From positions 1-11,096 of the forward strand of contig JAUXFK010000080.1 in the NCBI GenBank assembly GCA_030623035.1: a DNA stretch of 11,096 bases, in the 5' to 3' direction. The DNA comes from Deltaproteobacteria bacterium (GTDB lineage Bacteria; Desulfobacterota; UBA8473). The notes under the pieces are model-generated. The model did no database searches and was not told where the DNA came from. It saw only the letters and a program-made list of their open reading frames with translations. This document shows positions 7,338 to 11,096 of this stretch, in pieces (within the stretch, counting starts at the first letter, position 1; each line of letters begins with the position of its first letter). Position numbers and translations under genes: made by a program.

Positions 7338-8678
7338 ATGCCAGACAAAAACTCAAGGAAGGATATCAGAGAGATATTTGAAAGTGCCCTCGTTGCCATA
7401 GACCCAAAGAAGGTTATAAAGAAAAACGTCCGGTTACTGGATCATCCGGAAGGGTCTAAACTGCTCATATCTGACAGAGAATACAACCTTTCAGATTATC
7501 AAGGGATATATGTGATCGGCGCGGGAAAGGCCGCATCAGCTATGGCCTGGTCAATTGAGGATATCCTAAAAGAGAGAATCACAAAAGGGGTGGTGATTAC
7601 TAAATACGGATATAGAGAAAAGCTTAAAACAGTAGTTGCAAATGAAGCAGGCCATCCTATTCCGGATGAGGCAGGTATAAGAGGCACTATGAGTATCCTT
7701 GAATTGGTACGTGGGTTAACCAGCCATGATCTTGTAATATGCTTGATATCTGGAGGGGGGTCAGCTTTAATGCTCATTCCTTGTGAAGGGATAACCCTTG
7801 GCGAGAAGCAGGAAACAACAGGATTATTGTTAGAATGCGGCGGCGCAATAAACGAAATAAACGCTATAAGAAAACATATCTCTCTAATAAAGGGAGGAAG
7901 GCTTGCAAGGGCTGTAAGTCCGGCAAGCCTGATATCTTTGATACTGTCAGATGTTATTGGTGACCGATTGGACGTAATTGCTTCCGGACCAACAGCACCT
8001 GATGAAAGTACCTTTAAAGACTGTATTGAGATTATAAATAAATATGGACTTTCAAAAACCATACCTTCTTCTGTTATGAAACGCCTCTTAAATGGTTCAA
8101 AAGGAGAGCTGGAAGAAACACCAAAGCCAGGAGATGCAATCTTTGACAAAACACAAAATTTAATTATTGGAAATAATCTCCTGGCTATTAATGAAGCAAA
8201 GAGCAGATCAAAGCAAATGGGTTATAACACCCTTGTCCTGTCATCATCTATCGAAGGAGAGACAAGGGAGGTAGCAAAAGTACATACAGCAATAGCAAAA
8301 GAGGTCTTAACCTCTGGTAATCCTGTAAAAAGGCCTGCCTGTATTATATCCGGGGGTGAGACCACTGTTACGATAAAGGGCAGTGGCCTGGGGGGAAGAA
8401 ACCAGGAATTTGTTTTAGCTGGTGCAATGGAGATCGATGGATTGGATGAGATAACTATTCTAAGCGGAGGAACTGATGGAACAGACGGTCCTACAGATGC
8501 TGCCGGGGCTATTGCTGATGGCGAAACCATAAAAAGGGCTAAGAAACTGAAGATGGATCCATATTCATACATTCAGAACAACGATTCCTACCACTTTTTT
8601 CAGAAATTGGATGATCTACTCATTACAGGCCCGACCAATACCAATGTAATGGATCTTAGATTATTAATAGTAAACTGA
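7338..8678 (+). CDS. Glycerate 2-kinase, type II (DUF4147/MOFRL family)
   Basis: The enzyme phosphorylates D-glycerate with ATP, giving 2-phosphoglycerate for lower glycolysis; it serves glyoxylate, serine or sugar-acid metabolism in the cytoplasm. The 446-residue length is normal. The N-terminal DUF4147 part shows YVIGAGKAA (58-66, with Lys K64), NEAGHPIPD (102-110), ISGGGSAL (137-144), INAIRKHIS..KGGRLA (174-190) and LSDVIGDRLDVIASGPT (203-219). The C-terminal MOFRL part shows ISGGETTV (337-344), GLGGRNQEFVLA (350-361), GGTDGTDGPTDAAGA (377-391) and GPTNTNVMDL (431-440). All expected signature blocks are present. The ATG at 7338 lacks a convincing ribosome site; repeat copy C ends 16 bases upstream and may shape its leader. 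The symbols gck, glxK and ttuD are used for this family, so none is assigned. Confidence 0.95.
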   Translation: MPDKNSRKDIREIFESALVAIDPKKVIKKNVRLLDHPEGSKLLISDREYNLSDYQGIYVIGAGKAASAMAWSIEDILKERITKGVVITKYGYREKLKTVVANEAGHPIPDEAGIRGTMSILELVRGLTSHDLVICLISGGGSALMLIPCEGITLGEKQETTGLLLECGGAINEINAIRKHISLIKGGRLARAVSPASLISLILSDVIGDRLDVIASGPTAPDESTFKDCIEIINKYGLSKTIPSSVMKRLLNGSKGELEETPKPGDAIFDKTQNLIIGNNLLAINEAKSRSKQMGYNTLVLSSSIEGETREVAKVHTAIAKEVLTSGNPVKRPACIISGGETTVTIKGSGLGGRNQEFVLAGAMEIDGLDEITILSGGTDGTDGPTDAAGAIADGETIKRAKKLKMDPYSYIQNNDSYHFFQKLDDLLITGPTNTNVMDLRLLIVN

Positions 8679-8729
8679 TAGTAACTGTTCAGAAATCAGA
8701 AGCCAGAATACAAAACGCAGCTAATTTAC

Positions 8730-8757
8730 TTGACACAAAAACAGACTTGACTAAAAT
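8730..8757 (+). promoter_or_regulatory. Promoter-like sequence overlapping the start of the fusion gene
   Basis: TTGACA (8730-8735), a 16-base spacer and TAAAAT (8752-8757) form a near-consensus sigma70 promoter. It overlaps both possible start codons of the downstream gene (TTG 8747, ATG 8756). If it is used, the transcript would begin after them and translation would need a later start, such as the TTG at codon 11. It may equally be coincidental. Confidence 0.3.
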
Positions 8758-10945
8758 GCTTGAAAATTATAAAGATTTGCCCCTGACAGGTCAGTATCTG
8801 AGACATTGCATTCAGTATCTTTTCACTGGTAACTGGCATCTTGCTGCCGGACATCTCCCTCAAGGCAGAAATCTCATACCAGCGGATTATTTCGGCATTC
8901 GCGTTGCCGGTTCACCTGATCCGAAGTGTTGCGATTATGTGGTGGAAGCTCTCCATCAGTTAGGTCTGCGGCATGTCAGGCTGGATTTTACATATTCCAG
9001 TGAGAACTCCTATACAAAACCTTTTCTGGACCGCCTGATGGACGAAGGATTTCAGGTCTGTCTTCACCTGATCCAGCCCCTTGAAGAAGCCGGAACGATG
9101 AATATGCCGGAGGTTCAGGCCCGGTGGAGAGATTTCATAATACGTACCCTTGATTATTGCAAGGACCGCCTTGAAATGGTTGAGATCGGCTCCACATGCA
9201 ATAGGCGCAAATGGGCAGGGTACGGATTTTCATCATTCATGAAAGCGTGGAACATTGCATACGAAGAAGTATCAAAGAGGGGCATTCTCCTTGCCGGACC
9301 TAATGTCACTGACTTCGAGCCTCTATACAACATAGGTCTACTTGGCATAATGAATAAATCAGGAACCCTTCCCACGGTTCATTCTGATAACCTGTACGTG
9401 GAACGCGCAGGTGAGCCCGAGGCCTTTGACCACAAGATTGCAGGGCATTTCTTTGCCCCGTTCATCAAGTATAACCTTGTAAAGAAGGTGCATACCCTTG
9501 TCGGGATCTCAGATTATTACAACATCCCCTTTACAATCTGCTCCCATGTTGAATGGAGTTTAAAGCGAATCAACCGGGTACTCCGCAATCTCGAAGAGAA
9601 ACAGGCCGACTATCTGGCAAGGTATATTTGTCTTGCAGCAGCTTCAGGAGGGCTTACAAGGATATACTGGGGACCGCTCATCGGCCAGCAGGAGGGGCTT
9701 ATAGATGACGGAACTTCAGAATTTCCGGAATTACCTCACGTAACCTTCTATGGAAAAGCAAACGGAGAAGTCAAAGATTACCGTATTCGCAAGGCATTCC
9801 ACGCTTACAGGACTGCAGCGAAATTCCTGTCCGGCTGTGAATTCAAAAAATCATTGGCTTGTGCACGAGGGCTTGAAGTCCATGAGTTTATTCGCGGCAA
9901 TGAACGAATGCACGTGGGATGGACAACGAATGGTAACTGTGCATCCATCTCACAGTGTTATGAAGAGAAAGATATACATTTAGCATCTGCATTTAGCCGT
10001 GATGGGGAAACCCCCTCTTCGTTTCCGTCCGTTTTGACTGAAAGCCCCACTTATATCTTATGGCCAAAAGATTATACACCGCAGTTCCGGGCCGGCTCTG
10101 GAATTATGCCGGGTGTCCGTATTAGCCAACATGAAGATGGCCATTATCAACCCGTGGATCATGACAAATGGTCCGGTTTATTAACCTTCACCTCCGGTGA
10201 AGGACAGGACTTGCCATCACTTATCCCTGAAGACCTGGAGAATGGCAATGACAAGAAGATTATGCGTGATAGTCGAAATTGCGTATGGTCAATGACTGAC
10301 CCCCGTAACCCGTGCCGAACCATCGTGGTGAAACGCCATCAGATAAAGCAACTGCATAAGAAGCTTGTTCAACTCATAAGACCGAGCAGGGCAATGAGGA
10401 GCTGGAATGGAGCACATGAATTGCTACGGCGTGGAATTAACACGCCCCGTCCTATTGCTTTCTTCCAGCAGCATAAAAAACCGTCCATCTGTGATAGTTA
10501 CTTCGTGTACGAGATGTTCGAAAACACCGGCTCAATGAGAAAGGCCTTTCGAGCCTTCAGTGAAGGAGAGACCGAATTCCATGGTATATCTCGTGAGTTG
10601 TTGTATTCAGAGCTTGCCGACTTCTTGAACAATATGCATGGCAGGGGCGTCTTTTTCAGAGATCTGTCCGCAGGCAACGTGCTTTTCCGTCGCAAGGATA
10701 ACGGTCATGTGGAATTCTGTCTCATTGACACCGCGCGTGCACACTTTTACAGGGGAGGAATCGGTTTGCGTCTTCGGCTAAGTGATTTGAAACGGATAAC
10801 CCATCCGGCAAACTGGAAATGCCGAAGTGAGTTTATAACGATATACATGAACAAAAGGAACCGGCGTTTTTCCTGGTGGATGAAAATCCCATTAATCGGC
10901 TATGACCTCAAGAATAAATTCAAGCACAAAGTGAGAGGAAAATAG
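8747..10945 (+). CDS. Fusion protein: glycoside-hydrolase-like TIM barrel plus WaaP/KdkA-like lipopolysaccharide kinase domain
   Basis: The 732-residue protein has no signal peptide. Residues about 45-365 look like a clan-A glycosidase barrel (YFGIRVAG, VRLDFTYSS, MVEIGSTCNRRKWAGYG at 144-160, THVEW-like ICSHVEWSL at 264-272). Residues about 370-440 resemble the beta-sandwich that follows such barrels (LEVHEFIRGNERMHVGWT ... LTESPTYILWP). After a linker, residues about 505-732 form a WaaP/KdkA-type kinase: ATP-binding K529 in IVVKRH, SWNGAHELLRRGINTPRPIA (552-571), catalytic loop FRDLSAGNVLF (637-647) with D639 and N644, and metal-binding D661 in CLIDTAR. Known relatives of the kinase phosphorylate LPS-core sugars at the inner face of the membrane. 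The expected acid/base Glu of the barrel (EIGNE pattern) is Ser-Thr here. The start is uncertain: TTG 8747, or ATG 8756 three codons later, neither with a ribosome site. The gene looks more GC-rich than its neighbours. Substrate unknown. Confidence 0.8.
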   Translation: MTKMLENYKDLPLTGQYLRHCIQYLFTGNWHLAAGHLPQGRNLIPADYFGIRVAGSPDPKCCDYVVEALHQLGLRHVRLDFTYSSENSYTKPFLDRLMDEGFQVCLHLIQPLEEAGTMNMPEVQARWRDFIIRTLDYCKDRLEMVEIGSTCNRRKWAGYGFSSFMKAWNIAYEEVSKRGILLAGPNVTDFEPLYNIGLLGIMNKSGTLPTVHSDNLYVERAGEPEAFDHKIAGHFFAPFIKYNLVKKVHTLVGISDYYNIPFTICSHVEWSLKRINRVLRNLEEKQADYLARYICLAAASGGLTRIYWGPLIGQQEGLIDDGTSEFPELPHVTFYGKANGEVKDYRIRKAFHAYRTAAKFLSGCEFKKSLACARGLEVHEFIRGNERMHVGWTTNGNCASISQCYEEKDIHLASAFSRDGETPSSFPSVLTESPTYILWPKDYTPQFRAGSGIMPGVRISQHEDGHYQPVDHDKWSGLLTFTSGEGQDLPSLIPEDLENGNDKKIMRDSRNCVWSMTDPRNPCRTIVVKRHQIKQLHKKLVQLIRPSRAMRSWNGAHELLRRGINTPRPIAFFQQHKKPSICDSYFVYEMFENTGSMRKAFRAFSEGETEFHGISRELLYSELADFLNNMHGRGVFFRDLSAGNVLFRRKDNGHVEFCLIDTARAHFYRGGIGLRLRLSDLKRITHPANWKCRSEFITIYMNKRNRRFSWWMKIPLIGYDLKNKFKHKVRGK

Positions 10946-10988
10946 GAAGGCTTGCGATAGAGTTATTTGCAATTTAGCGTAGTGTCGT

Positions 10989-11016
10989 GTCATCTATGTA
11001 ATGTCGCAAAGATGAC
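10989..11016. other. 7-bp inverted repeat after the fusion gene
   Basis: GTCATCT (10989-10995) and AGATGAC (11010-11016) are exact reverse complements around a 14-base loop, 43 bases after the stop codon and directly abutting the terminal dyad repeat. There is no T run, so it is not a clear terminator. It may be part of the flanking repeat unit. Confidence 0.3.
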
Positions 11017-11017
11017 C

Positions 11018-11094
11018 GTCATTCCCGCGAAAGCGGGAATCCAGAAGCGCCAAAGTAGCCAGAAATACTGGATTCCCACCTTCGTGGGAATGAC
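11018..11094. repeat. REP/dRS3-like inverted-repeat dyad
   Basis: The left unit GTCATTCCCGCGAAAGCGGG (continuing AATCCAG) and a right unit reading CTGGATTCCCAC..GTGGGAATGAC are inverted relative to each other. Each contains its own hairpin: ATTCCCGC-GAAA-GCGGGAAT and ATTCCCAC-CTTC-GTGGGAAT. About 23 bases separate the two CCAG/CTGG ends. This kind of dispersed dyad is common in intergenic regions of many proteobacteria and other phyla. It can act as a bidirectional terminator or RNA-stabilising hairpin behind the fusion gene. Confidence 0.8.
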
Positions 11095-11096
11095 GA

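Noticed and set aside
7499..8149. 216-codon minus-strand open frame inside the glycerate kinase gene
   Set aside because: It lies wholly antisense to a frame carrying every signature of the glycerate kinase family; no ribosome site or domain was seen.
11018..11094. CRISPR repeat pair
   Set aside because: Only two units are present, inverted relative to each other and each self-complementary, with no series of equal spacers; this is the common dispersed dyad type.

Overview
The window is typical of a diderm (Gram-negative) bacterium with a moderately AT-rich genome, probably an uncultured one. The bacterial lipoprotein-maturation genes lgt and lspA, a subtilase with a signal peptide, and a protein carrying a lipopolysaccharide-kinase (WaaP/KdkA-like) domain all point to an outer-membrane lineage. 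The IleS with an extra zinc knuckle and the Lgt with a GCF..GCCYGK motif recall sequences I associate with deltaproteobacterial or planctomycete (for example Brocadiales-like) genomes. This is an impression; the sequence alone does not fix the taxon.

Layout. Positions 1-1139 (minus strand) hold the 5' part of a secreted subtilisin-like protease, cut by the window edge and interrupted by one in-frame TAG in its propeptide. Positions 1140-1492 are intergenic and hold a degraded palindromic repeat (copy A) and a likely promoter for the next operon. Positions 1493-5619 (plus) are a tight run ileS-lspA-lgt: isoleucyl-tRNA synthetase and two of the enzymes that mature lipoproteins. Positions 5620-5908 are intergenic and hold repeat copy B. 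Positions 5909-7013 hold a DUF445 membrane protein and a MogA/MoaB-type molybdopterin protein. Positions 7014-7337 are intergenic and hold repeat copy C. Positions 7338-8678 encode a type II glycerate 2-kinase (DUF4147 + MOFRL). Positions 8747-10945 encode a 732-residue protein that joins a glycoside-hydrolase-like TIM barrel and beta-sandwich to a C-terminal WaaP/KdkA-like kinase domain. The window ends in an inverted-repeat dyad of the common GTCATTCCCGC type.

Functional links. Lgt adds the diacylglyceryl group to the lipobox cysteine and LspA then removes the signal peptide, so lspA-lgt is a functional pair. The remaining genes look like housekeeping or metabolic neighbours with no evident shared pathway.

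The most unusual content is (1) the glycosidase/LPS-kinase fusion, whose barrel appears to have lost the expected catalytic acid/base Glu, and (2) a family of roughly 140-270 bp intergenic palindromic elements. The elements occur three times in 6 kb, always with the same polarity towards the neighbouring gene, and two of them end only about 15 bp before a start codon.
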